A program made the position numbers and the translations under genes. Below are positions 36,701 through 44,635 of a DNA stretch of 57,410 nt, in pieces. Within the stretch, counting starts at the first letter, position 1. The number at the start of each line of letters is the position of its first letter. The stretch comes from Caldifarciminota bacterium. GTDB lineage: Bacteria; Hydrothermota; Hydrothermia; WGAB01. Location: contig JALXEF010000086.1 in NCBI GenBank assembly GCA_027069855.1, positions 1-57,410 on the forward strand. The letters run 5' to 3'. Below the pieces are notes generated by a model that saw only the letters and a program-made list of their open reading frames with translations, searched no databases and was not told the origin of the DNA.

Positions 36701-39234
36701 AAACATAAATCTGGACATTCCTGAAGACAGAAGACTGCTTGTTCCCAGCCTACCTACAAGGAATGGAAACTCAGCCGCAAGGCCAGCCTCAGAGGTGCCA
36801 GCATCGGCCGTTCCCAGCCTACCTACAAGGAATGGAAACGGTTCAAAGGGGACTTTCAGCACCTTGATGACCTCTTCGTTCCCAGCCTACCTACAAGGAA
36901 TGGAAACACAACCTCCGGGGCGAAGGCCTGGACTTCGTGATCCGTTCCCAGCCTACCTACAAGGAATGGAAACGTCCTACCTGTAAGCAGGAACAGGGCC
37001 CTGGCTCCGTTCCCAGCCTACCTACAAGGAATGGAAACGGCGCACGGTGACCGTATCCCCTGCCGTGTCGATGGCGTTCCCAGCCTACCTACAAGGAATG
37101 GAAACGGGCGATCCTTCCCCTGGTGTTTCTGGGAGCAGGACTGTTCCCAGCCTACCTACAAGGAATGGAAACTGCCTTGACCCGGTCCCCGTAGTCTCAG
37201 TTTAATCGTTCCCAGCCTACCTACAAGGAATGGAAACGGCTTTGACAGGAGATAGACGCCCACAATCAATCGCGTTCCCAGCCTACCTACAAGGAATGGA
37301 AACCTTTGAGGGTGGCATGGCAAGGTTCATGAACACCATGTTCCCAGCCTACCTACAAGGAATGGAAACTGTTCCTGGACGCCATCGACACGGCAGGGGA
37401 TACGGTGTTCCCAGCCTACCTACAAGGAATGGAAACGAGTTTCCTGGAGTCTGCGGCGCACTTCGGGGCGCAGTTCCCAGCCTACCTACAAGGAATGGAA
37501 ACTGGACAGGATAAGCGGCTGGGAAATGGGGTTGTGGTGTTCCCAGCCTACCTACAAGGAATGGAAACATGGCCTACCTGGCCACTCCCGGCTCCAATGT
37601 GCCGGGTTCCCAGCCTACCTACAAGGAATGGAAACTGTTCCTGGACGCCATCGACACGGCAGGGGATACGGTGTTCCCAGCCTACCTACAAGGAATGGAA
37701 ACGAGTTTCCTGGAGTCTGCGGCGCACTTCGGGGCGCAGTTCCCAGCCTACCTACAAGGAATGGAAACGTTCGATCGACTGGTCCGGCCAGATCTCGAAC
37801 CTGGTTCCCAGCCTACCTACAAGGAATGGAAACGACTATCTGTTTAACTCGTCCGCTTATCCCGTCCCGTTCCCAGCCTACCTACAAGGAATGGAAACTC
37901 ATCGAAAAGGCAATCAAACTTCGGAGGGAAGGAAAAGTTCCCAGCCTACCTACAAGGAATGGAAACCTGGATCAGGTTGTATAGGCTATTTCTGTCCATT
38001 CCGTTCCCAGCCTACCTACAAGGAATGGAAACAACATCGGGCTGGATCAACTGACACGGGCCCGGATGGTTCCCAGCCTACCTACAAGGAATGGAAACGT
38101 ATCAGGAGAGCACCGATGTCTGGGTGCTCAAATAGTTCCCAGCCTACCTACAAGGAATGGAAACTGGCCTGGAACTGGAACGGCAGGCCCTGCAGCTCCG
38201 GGTTCCCAGCCTACCTACAAGGAATGGAAACTGTCTCTGTAGATGTGGAGCACCACGGGCCCCTCCGTTCCCAGCCTACCTACAAGGAATGGAAACAAAT
38301 TTCACGACTTGGGGAGTGTTTTGTGTGGGGCGGGTTCCCAGCCTACCTACAAGGAATGGAAACTTGGGCCACCTCGTGGACTACACCGGTAGCGGCCTCC
38401 GTTCCCAGCCTACCTACAAGGAATGGAAACGATTATCTGTTCAACTCGTCCGCTTATCCTGTTCCCTCGTTCCCAGCCTACCTACAAGGAATGGAAACAT
38501 ATGTATCAGAGGGCACTAAGGCATATAGTTGACGCGTTCCCAGCCTACCTACAAGGAATGGAAACGAAAACGAAGGCGACCCTGGTCTCACCCTTCATCT
38601 CCGTTCCCAGCCTACCTACAAGGAATGGAAACGCGCTCCTCAATCGTTGCGATCTGCTTTTCGTAGCCCGTTCCCAGCCTACCTACAAGGAATGGAAACA
38701 CACAAGCGCGTGCTGGAACACAGCGGTCAATGTGCGTTCCCAGCCTACCTACAAGGAATGGAAACTAATCAGCTTTGCTCCGTGTTCCACAGCAGCCCGA
38801 AGTGTTCCCAGCCTACCTACAAGGAATGGAAACGGTTCACCACCTTCGTGGCTACATATGCAGCCGCCAGGTTCCCAGCCTACCTACAAGGAATGGAAAC
38901 GTAATCCAGCCCCTCCAGCTCCTCCTCGGGGATATCGAGTTCCCAGCCTACCTACAAGGAATGGAAACTGTTTTCGGCCAGCACGCCGTGGAGCGTGTGC
39001 TGGCGTTCCCAGCCTACCTACAAGGAATGGAAACTTATACAGAGTTAAAGAGGCACCCAGGCCAGGAAAGGGTTCCCAGCCTACCTACAAGGAATGGAAA
39101 CTGCCGGCTCATACTGTTTTCCCCTCCGCAGCGGCCCTGTTCCCAGCCTACCTACAAGGAATGGAAACCCTGGTATGACCCCCGGCCCCGGCGTTGGCGA
39201 GATGGTTCCCAGCCTACCTACAAGGAATGGAAAC
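27708..39234 (+). CRISPR. CRISPR array, about 174 repeats of 30 nt (hand count)
   Basis: The repeat begins GTTCCCAGCC, continues TACCTACAAG and ends GAATGGAAAC (30 nt), typical of type I-B/III repeats with a GAAAC end. Unit length averages 66.5 nt, so spacers are mostly 35-38 nt. By hand I count 174 repeats; the one starting at 35878 has a single A-to-T change, the others look identical. The repeat end, decayed distal end and leader position agree on plus-strand transcription. One array serves both III-C and I-B. Exact duplicate, variant, overlapping and opposite-strand spacers are listed in findings. Confidence 0.97.
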
Positions 39235-39563
39235 CAAAATCCCGAATGAAAAGTTCCCAGGCGGCCAGAGCCGTTCCCAGCTTACCTACAAGGGATGGAA
39301 AGGTGACTGCCTGAGAGAAAGCCAGCGACAGATTCTGCGTTTCCAGCCTACCAACAAGGTATGGAAACGGCCTCCAGTTCTCCGATCCGCTGTTTCAGAT
39401 CGTCCGTTCCCAGCCTACCTAAAGAGGAATGGAAACCTCCTCAAGTTGATCGACAGCCTGGCCCAGAACGTTCCCAGCCTACCTACAAGGGATGGAAAGG
39501 ATGCTCGCGCGCAAGACTCGCCTTATAACCACTTCTCGTTCCCAGCCCATAAGAAATGAAAGG
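39235..39563 (+). CRISPR. Decayed leader-distal end of the array
   Basis: Five degenerate repeats follow: 39273-39302 (three changes, ends GGAAAG), 39339-39368 (GTTTCC start, three changes), 39406-39436 (31 nt, AAAGAG insertion change), 39470-39499 (GGGATGGAAAG end) and 39538-39563 (truncated). Decay at the old end is normal for CRISPR arrays. The last fragment merges into a phage-derived coding remnant. Spacer-like gaps remain about 33-38 nt. Confidence 0.85.
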
Positions 39564-40256
39564 ACTAACTGTCGATGCACGGTGCAGCCGATCAGCCGGT
39601 ACGAGGCAAATCGCAGGGGGATCAAGCCCCATGCACCACCGCCGAAGGACCTGATGCCGGACCAGGGGTTTGCGTACAACCCGGCGGTGGCCTTTCGGCG
39701 GTTGCAAAAGACCACCTGGGACGAAGACCTCCGGGACATCGGGCCGGGGGGCTGTGAAGAGGTTTCCTTTGTAGAGCGGGTTTTCCGGAGGGGGTGTAAA
39801 CCCTTTGAGGAGTTGCCCCGGCGGCCGTTGCCCCAGGCATTCGGGATCAGGGGCAAGGAATTGGAGGAATACATCAAAACTCTGGATGGATGGTATCGCA
39901 CGCCTGCTGGGATCTATGTGCGGGTGAACACGGAGGACCTCCTGCAGCACATCCCGGAGGATCGGTGGAGATTTTTACCGTTGCTACCCTGGACATTGTT
40001 GAAACCTGCTGAAATATGGCTGGGAGTTAAATCTAAGGGACACGGCCCCGTGCTCAGAACCTTTAGCATCTTTGAAGACCCCAACAAAGAAATTGTGTAT
40101 GTGGCCATTGTGGATGTGGAGAAGTTTATGAGTGTGCTCACGACGTTCCCGATCAGCCTGAAAGAGGGGGTGCGCGGGGGGACCAAAAAGATCAGGAAAA
40201 AACTCCGGTATATTGAGAGGAAAATCAGACAGGGGGAATTGATCTATCAAAAATGA
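39492..40256 (+). pseudogene. 5'-truncated Mu gpF-like phage head morphogenesis gene, possible PBECR-type nuclease C-terminus
   Basis: An open frame of 254 codons whose first ~20 codons are only read-through of decayed CRISPR repeats. From about 39555 the protein reads TNCRCTVQPISRYEANRRG, like the NCRCT end of Mu F-type minor head domains, then KDLMPDQGFAYNPAVAF, a typical linker of those proteins. The C-terminal ~110 residues (WYRTPAGIYVRVNTEDLL ... RYIERKIRQGELIYQK) resemble the phage-associated PBECR-like nuclease domains appended to gpF. The N-terminal head domain is missing, so this is a phage remnant. Identification is from memory of motifs. Confidence 0.55.
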
Positions 40257-40405
40257 GCCCCGGCTTCTCCGCCCTTCCACCGGAGCCTTCCAGGCTTCAT
40301 CGGGGGGCGGCCCTCCACCTGGAATCATCCATAGTATAGCCAGCATTCTGAATCCCGTCAACCCCCCTTGACTTTTCTGTGTGCTTGCCTACAGGGTAGG
40401 GGGCG
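40257..40405 (+). other. Non-coding stretch between phage fragments
   Basis: No gene seen. TTGACT (40368-40373) with a weak TACAGG (40390-40395) 16 nt later could be a phage-type promoter for the small fragment that follows. A GC-rich block at 40258-40320 has no clear hairpin. Confidence 0.25.
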
Positions 40406-40558
40406 ATGGAAAAGTGGCTGGAAGTGTTCAAGGCTGGAGAGTATCCGCAGGGGTCTTTACCAAGAAAACCGGTTAGAATTCACAATTCCGTGAGTCTTTA
40501 TAAATTGCTCGCAATAATTTGGACTTCCAAGACGATCCCGGACTGGACGAGACTATAA
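40406..40558 (+). pseudogene. N-terminal fragment of a Mu-like phage gene (protease/scaffold-like)
   Basis: 50 codons, ATG 40406 to TAA 40556. The first 20 residues, MEKWLEVFKAGEYPQGSLPR, resemble the start of Mu gpI-type protease/scaffold proteins (W..VFKAG.YPQG), which normally lie just downstream of gpF in Mu-like head operons. After about residue 20 the likeness ends and the frame soon stops, so the gene is broken. Adjacent to the gpF-like remnant, which supports a common phage origin. Tentative. Confidence 0.35.
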
Positions 40559-40788
40559 GCAACCGACGGCAACAGGCATAAATTAAAACTGACACTTTAG
40601 GTGGTAGTCTTGAGTTTCCAGGAACTCCAAGGATCCATGAATGCAGTCACCTCAAGCTGACAATTTTGATGGTGGCCTTAGAAGATACCGGAACCGACAG
40701 ATGCTTCTGAAAAACTGCGCAGGCTGAAGAGGATCCAACGGCATGGGGTGCCAGCATATGGCAGGGCCGTCTTTCCTGCGCTCCTGCC
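40559..40788. other. Intergenic region without recognised features
   Basis: About 230 bp of moderate GC content. Short open frames exist on the minus strand but have poor codon use and no ribosome site. I see no hairpin, repeat or RNA gene. Confidence 0.4.
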
Positions 40789-40995
40789 TCACCGATGGAA
40801 CCCTTCGGAGGCCCGGTTAAGCCGTCCGTCTGGATCTTCTGGGGCGGATGCTTTGTCGCGACGCACAAACCAAACCAGAACAATCATCGCTACCGCGAGG
40901 ATCGAAACCAATAGCCACAAAGGGAAAATTCCCAGGGCATCCATCAGAACAAAGAACGTCAACCAGGTAATGATTTCCAGAAGGCCCCACATCAC
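40789..40995 (-). CDS. Small two-helix membrane protein, unknown
   Basis: 68 codons starting GTG-ATG (40995/40992). MWGLLEIITWLTFFVLMDALGIFPLWLLVSILAVAMIVLVWFV contains two hydrophobic helices separated by a short loop, then a charged tail (RRDKASAPEDPDGR). The helix pattern argues for a real gene; the ribosome site (AAGGT about 9 nt upstream) is weak. No family recognised. Confidence 0.4.
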   Translation of the reverse strand: MMWGLLEIITWLTFFVLMDALGIFPLWLLVSILAVAMIVLVWFVRRDKASAPEDPDGRLNRASEGFHR

Positions 40996-41218
40996 TCAAA
41001 CCTTACAAGCCATCCCTCAGAGTGTCAAGGGGAAATTCCACTGTTCCAGGACCAGGCTGCAGGAAACTTTTCCGATTTCCTCACAGAGAATCTTCTTGCC
41101 CAGAATCCTCCGGTGGATCGGGAAATCGCTGTGACCATGCCCGACCACGCAGAGCATAAATAAGCCGATCACGCTGGATGCAGGGGATTGTCATCCGGGT
41201 TCTGACCGCTCTTTGGTC

Positions 41219-41224
41219 TATAAT
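41219..41224 (+). promoter_or_regulatory. Consensus -10 TATAAT directly before a start codon
   Basis: A perfect TATAAT lies 6 nt before ATG 41231, which predicts a leaderless mRNA. No good -35 at 16-18 nt is visible; TTGTCA at 41188-41193 is 25 nt away. Confidence 0.45.
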
Positions 41225-41230
41225 GGGTGT

Positions 41231-41491
41231 ATGGGCGAGGTTGGGACTCTCATCTTGCTCGGGTTCTTAGTACCCCTCCTCCTCATCCTTATTCCCTTTC
41301 TACTGCTTGTCTCCCTACTCATTGCGCATCCATGGCTGTGGCTGGTGCTCATCGGCCTGGTGCTGCTGGGGCTCTGGCACCTTGCCACCCACGCCGAGGA
41401 GTGGGCCCAGAAACTCGGCCCGAAGGACACCGATGGCTTACCATCGCTGGATGCCGAAGCCCATCACCCCAAGGAGTTTAATCGCGGCTGA
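41231..41491 (+). CDS. Small membrane protein, unknown
   Basis: 86 aa from ATG 41231. Two hydrophobic helices (TLILLGFLVPLLLILIPFLL and, after IAHP, WLWLVLIGLVLLGLW) are followed by a polar tail (HAEEWAQKLGPKDTDG). The stop codon falls inside the first REP-like element of cluster B, so the last residues (FNRG) come from the repeat. Leaderless promoter upstream. No family recognised; possibly the host gene bordering the defence island. Confidence 0.45.
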   Translation: MGEVGTLILLGFLVPLLLILIPFLLLVSLLIAHPWLWLVLIGLVLLGLWHLATHAEEWAQKLGPKDTDGLPSLDAEAHHPKEFNRG

Positions 41492-42027
41492 AGCCGCTCC
41501 TACAAGACCAACCACCATCCTACGAAACACACTCCGATATCACTATCGCGGCTAAAGCCGCTTCTACATTTTGCAGTCCTGCGGGCTGCATCCCCTCCCC
41601 TCAATCCACGCCCACCAGGGGCGAGGACATCACAATTGGGAAAGCCAGCAGGCGCGGACGATCTACCGTGTAGCCCGACACCAGGGGCCGGGGTGATTCA
41701 ATCGCTACGGCTAAGGCTGTTCCAGAGCAGCACCCTGGTACCGCACGCCCAGATTCGTCGCGGCCAAAGCCGCTCTTACCAGATGGAACTGCGGCTGTAG
41801 GAGCCGCTTCAGCGGCAATCTACAGCTCCTACAGCAGAGATTCTCTCCAGAAAAGGATTGGGCGTCAGAGGTCCCGTGGGGTATTTAGGAGATTCATTGG
41901 AGCCGCTTTAGCGGCGATGGCAACTCTTGGACTGCGGTGCCCTGGCACCGCTTTGAAATCCTCTCCCTCAATCCCCGCCCGCCAGGGGCGAGGACGATTC
42001 GCTCGTCGCGGCTGAAGCCGCTCCTAC
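41482..42027 (-). repeat. REP-like palindromic repeat cluster B
   Basis: Copies of the same element as cluster A, mostly inverted relative to it (TCGCGGC...GCTCCTAC on plus): 41482-41503, 41546-41567, 41756-41779, and 42006-42027. Variant copies with GAGCCGCTT.AGCGGC cores lie at 41797-41817 and 41899-41917. A second repeated phrase, CCCTCAATCC.CGCCC, followed by CAGGGGCGAGGAC, occurs near 41597-41628 and 41964-41995. No gene is visible from 41492 to 42134. Confidence 0.85.
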
Positions 42028-42134
42028 GGGTTCGCAGCGCGTCCTCCTGCCCGCCAGGGTGCCTGCAACGCTCCCGTTGCAGCGTTTCCAGAGAACGGAA
42101 AGGGGGCCGTGGCACCCGGCGTTGCAGGGAACCC

Positions 42135-42446
42135 TCAACTTCTCCAGGCCTCGTCCCAGAGCCGTTCAATTTCGCCCAGCAGTTCCTCGTAGGTCAACTC
42201 GCGCCCATCCTCCAGAGGAAACTTTTGGTCGGGATGGGGCGCGTTTTTGTGCCAGAGGTCTAAAAGCCATTCCCGGTCCGGGATCCCGTAGTCCCCGAGC
42301 GCCACGACAAACCCGTCCTCATCCACCTCAGCCAGAAAATACCCCAGCTCAACGCCCCGATACTCTCCGGCATAATACCGATCGTAGGAGAAATCCTCCC
42401 GGAGCACCAGCCACTCAAACTCATCCACATCCAGCACATACCGCAT
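42135..42446 (-). CDS. Small acidic protein, unknown
   Basis: 103 aa, rich in Asp, Glu, Trp and Tyr: VDEFEWLVLREDFSYDRYYAGEYRG, GYFLAEVDEDGFVVALG, ELLGEIERLWDEAW. Codon use fits the genome and the product is soluble and compact. Acidic DNA-mimic-like composition is noteworthy beside a CRISPR island, but no anti-CRISPR or other family is recognised. No good ribosome site; GAGG is very close to ATG. Confidence 0.6.
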   Translation of the reverse strand: MRYVLDVDEFEWLVLREDFSYDRYYAGEYRGVELGYFLAEVDEDGFVVALGDYGIPDREWLLDLWHKNAPHPDQKFPLEDGRELTYEELLGEIERLWDEAWRS

Positions 42447-42631
42447 GCCTCAATGATACTTCCTGTTGCCCGCACAGGGGGAGGAAGCATCTCGGTCTTC
42501 GTTTTTCGCAGTTTTCATGCAGGCCCCTTGGCATGTCAATGTCCGCCCCCAAACCCTGCAGACCAACCTGCGGCCCTTGCTGCGTTTACCGGCAAAACCG
42601 GGGGAACTCACCCAGGCCCGGCAAGGCCCGT

Positions 42632-44635
42632 TTACAACAGGTCTCCCAAAGAAACCGTGGGTGGGGGAAGTTGGTCAAAGGGGACCGGGTAGGAGGCCCA
42701 GAGCAGGTCTGAGAGGTCGTGGATGCGCGCCGCACGGAGCAGGGCCAGATTTCGGAGGTCCGGATTCAAGAGGTCAAAAAACGCCCCGAGATTCAGAAAC
42801 TTCCGCACCTTCCGCCAGTGTTCCAAGATTCCCAGTTCCAGGGATTCCAGGGGGACCTCCAGAACGCGACGGGGGTCCAGGGGGCCTTCCGCCCGTACTT
42901 CCAGCACCACTCCGGCGTAGTCGCGCGCCTGGAGATCCTGGAACCCCAGGGCCGAAGCCCACACAAATCCGGCCAGTGCCCCCAGGAAGTGGAAAAAGAG
43001 CCAGCGGTTGCCGGTCATCGGAAGCACGGGCACGGCCCGCGGGTCCAGCTCCGGAAACACCCGGCGTTTTACGGTCAGGCCGAGGTCCGGCGGCCACAGG
43101 GCCGCGCCCTTGCCCTTGAACACCTTGCGGCCGGTGGGCGCCACGGTTTGCACCTCCTCCACGAACACGCGGTTTCGCTGCACCGTGACCACCTGCCAGA
43201 ACCGGCCCTTCAGGGCGAAGGAGGGTGCCAGTTTTTCAATGGTGCCGATGTGCTCTCCGGTAAGAATGTGGTACACCTCGTACTCGGCGGGATGGTCCTC
43301 AATGTTGGAATGAATCCGGCCGAGGCCAGCGAGGCGGCGGCCCCTGGGGCCGAGGAACAGCAGGCCAGGCGGACGCCGCTCCAGGTATCCGGACTCCACG
43401 AGGTGCACCAGCAGGGGTGCCAGGTCGGGGGCAAAGATTTCCAGGGGCTCCAGGATGTCGGCCAGCGCCGATTCCGGCACCCCGGGCCGCTGTCGCTGGA
43501 GCGCGTAGGACAGGATCTGCTGAACAGCCACCGAGGGCGCGGGCTCGTGGCGGAAGGGTTCCACCTCACCCTGCCGCGCCCGGTCGAACAGCACCTCGTA
43601 GAACACGCGTTCCAGCGGAGGGCCGTACAGGCCCACCACCCGCAGAAAGGTCCGGCGGCGGTTCCCCCGGCCCACCCGCTGCAGGAAGGTGGCCACCGAA
43701 TCGGGCGGCCGCAGTAACACCACGAGGTCAATGTCGCCCACATCGATGCCGAGTTCCAGGGTGGGGGTGGCCACGACGATGCCCCACGGGTGGCGGAGCA
43801 TGGCCTGTTCCACGGCCTCGCGTTCCCGCTTGCTCAAACTCGCGTGGTGGGTCCACACGGCATGGGGATAGGCCACCAGTTGCCGCAGTTTGCCGGCCAC
43901 ATACTCGGCGTCGCGGCGGGTGGGGGCGAAGAAGAGCACCTTCCGCAGGTCTTCGTCCCGCATCAACTGGAGCACCCGGCGGAGGGCACCCTTGCGGGGG
44001 AACAGGGTGGCCTGCAGTTCCCGCGGCGCCCGGTGTTCCACGATCTCGGCCCCTTCGCCGAGGAACCGCCGGGCCACCCGTTCGGCCTCGGACACCGTGG
44101 CCGAGAGGGCGATCTTCTGGTAGGGAACCCGCCGGAGCCGGTCCAGGCGGCGGGTCAGCACCCGCACCTGGTCGCCCCGATAGGACTGGGCGTACAGGTG
44201 CACCTCGTCCAGGATCAGCACCTCCACGGTTTGGAACACCGCCGGGTGCCGTGCCAGCAAGGAATCCCAGGATTCGGGGGTGGTGATCAGCACATCGCTG
44301 GGCTTCTCGGGCCGGAACTCCGGGTGGTCGCCGGTCCTCCGCCGCACGGTTAGCCCCATCTGCTGCAAGGGCGTCTGGAGCCGGGCATAGAGGTCGTTGA
44401 CCAGAGCCCGGGTGGGGGTCACATAGAGGATGGACAGCGGTGGCCAGCCCGCCTGCTTGCGGCGCTCAGCCACTGGAGCCATCACGGCCTCGGTTTTGCC
44501 CGACGCCGCCGGCGATACCACCAGCACCGACTTCCCCTGAAGGATCGGCGGCACAGCCTTCTCCTGGATCGGGCGCAGGGCCCCGAACCGGCCGAAGAAG
44601 GGATGCCAGGCATGGGGCAGGAGGTCCTTCAGCAT
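42632..44635 (-). CDS. Lhr-like superfamily 2 DEAD/DEAH-box helicase
   Basis: 667 aa. Helicase motifs are in order: RPIQEKAVPPIL (Q-like), SPAASGKTEA (Walker A variant), TPTRALVNDL (Ia), TTPESWDSLL, ILDEVH (II), ALSATVSE (III), VLFFAPTRRDAEYVA (IV), VATPTLELGIDVGDIDLVV (V) and QRVGRGNRR (VI). A C-terminal ~250-residue region with a winged-helix/beta-barrel feel follows, as in short Lhr proteins. Likely 3'-5' DNA or RNA helicase in repair or RNA metabolism. ATG overlaps the BamA-like stop (TGATG). Confidence 0.85.
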   Translation of the reverse strand: MLKDLLPHAWHPFFGRFGALRPIQEKAVPPILQGKSVLVVSPAASGKTEAVMAPVAERRKQAGWPPLSILYVTPTRALVNDLYARLQTPLQQMGLTVRRRTGDHPEFRPEKPSDVLITTPESWDSLLARHPAVFQTVEVLILDEVHLYAQSYRGDQVRVLTRRLDRLRRVPYQKIALSATVSEAERVARRFLGEGAEIVEHRAPRELQATLFPRKGALRRVLQLMRDEDLRKVLFFAPTRRDAEYVAGKLRQLVAYPHAVWTHHASLSKREREAVEQAMLRHPWGIVVATPTLELGIDVGDIDLVVLLRPPDSVATFLQRVGRGNRRRTFLRVVGLYGPPLERVFYEVLFDRARQGEVEPFRHEPAPSVAVQQILSYALQRQRPGVPESALADILEPLEIFAPDLAPLLVHLVESGYLERRPPGLLFLGPRGRRLAGLGRIHSNIEDHPAEYEVYHILTGEHIGTIEKLAPSFALKGRFWQVVTVQRNRVFVEEVQTVAPTGRKVFKGKGAALWPPDLGLTVKRRVFPELDPRAVPVLPMTGNRWLFFHFLGALAGFVWASALGFQDLQARDYAGVVLEVRAEGPLDPRRVLEVPLESLELGILEHWRKVRKFLNLGAFFDLLNPDLRNLALLRAARIHDLSDLLWASYPVPFDQLPPPTVSLGDLL

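Noticed and set aside
27582-39178. Many long plus-strand open frames rich in PSLPTRNGN, SQPTYKEWK or FPAYLQGMET
   Set aside because: They are translations of the CRISPR repeat, which has no stop in any plus-strand frame. The intervening segments are spacers, not coding sequence. The FPFLVGRLGT frames on the minus strand have the same cause.
27708-39563. Two separate arrays joined
   Set aside because: The repeat sequence, spacing and direction are the same throughout and no second leader interrupts it.
40647-40883. Possible 78-aa gene on the minus strand
   Set aside because: It overlaps the more convincing small membrane protein in another frame and has no ribosome site or hydrophobic pattern.
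42632-44635. Lhr-like helicase as part of the CRISPR system
   Set aside because: It lies outside the REP-bracketed island, on the other strand, coupled to an outer-membrane protein gene; probably housekeeping.
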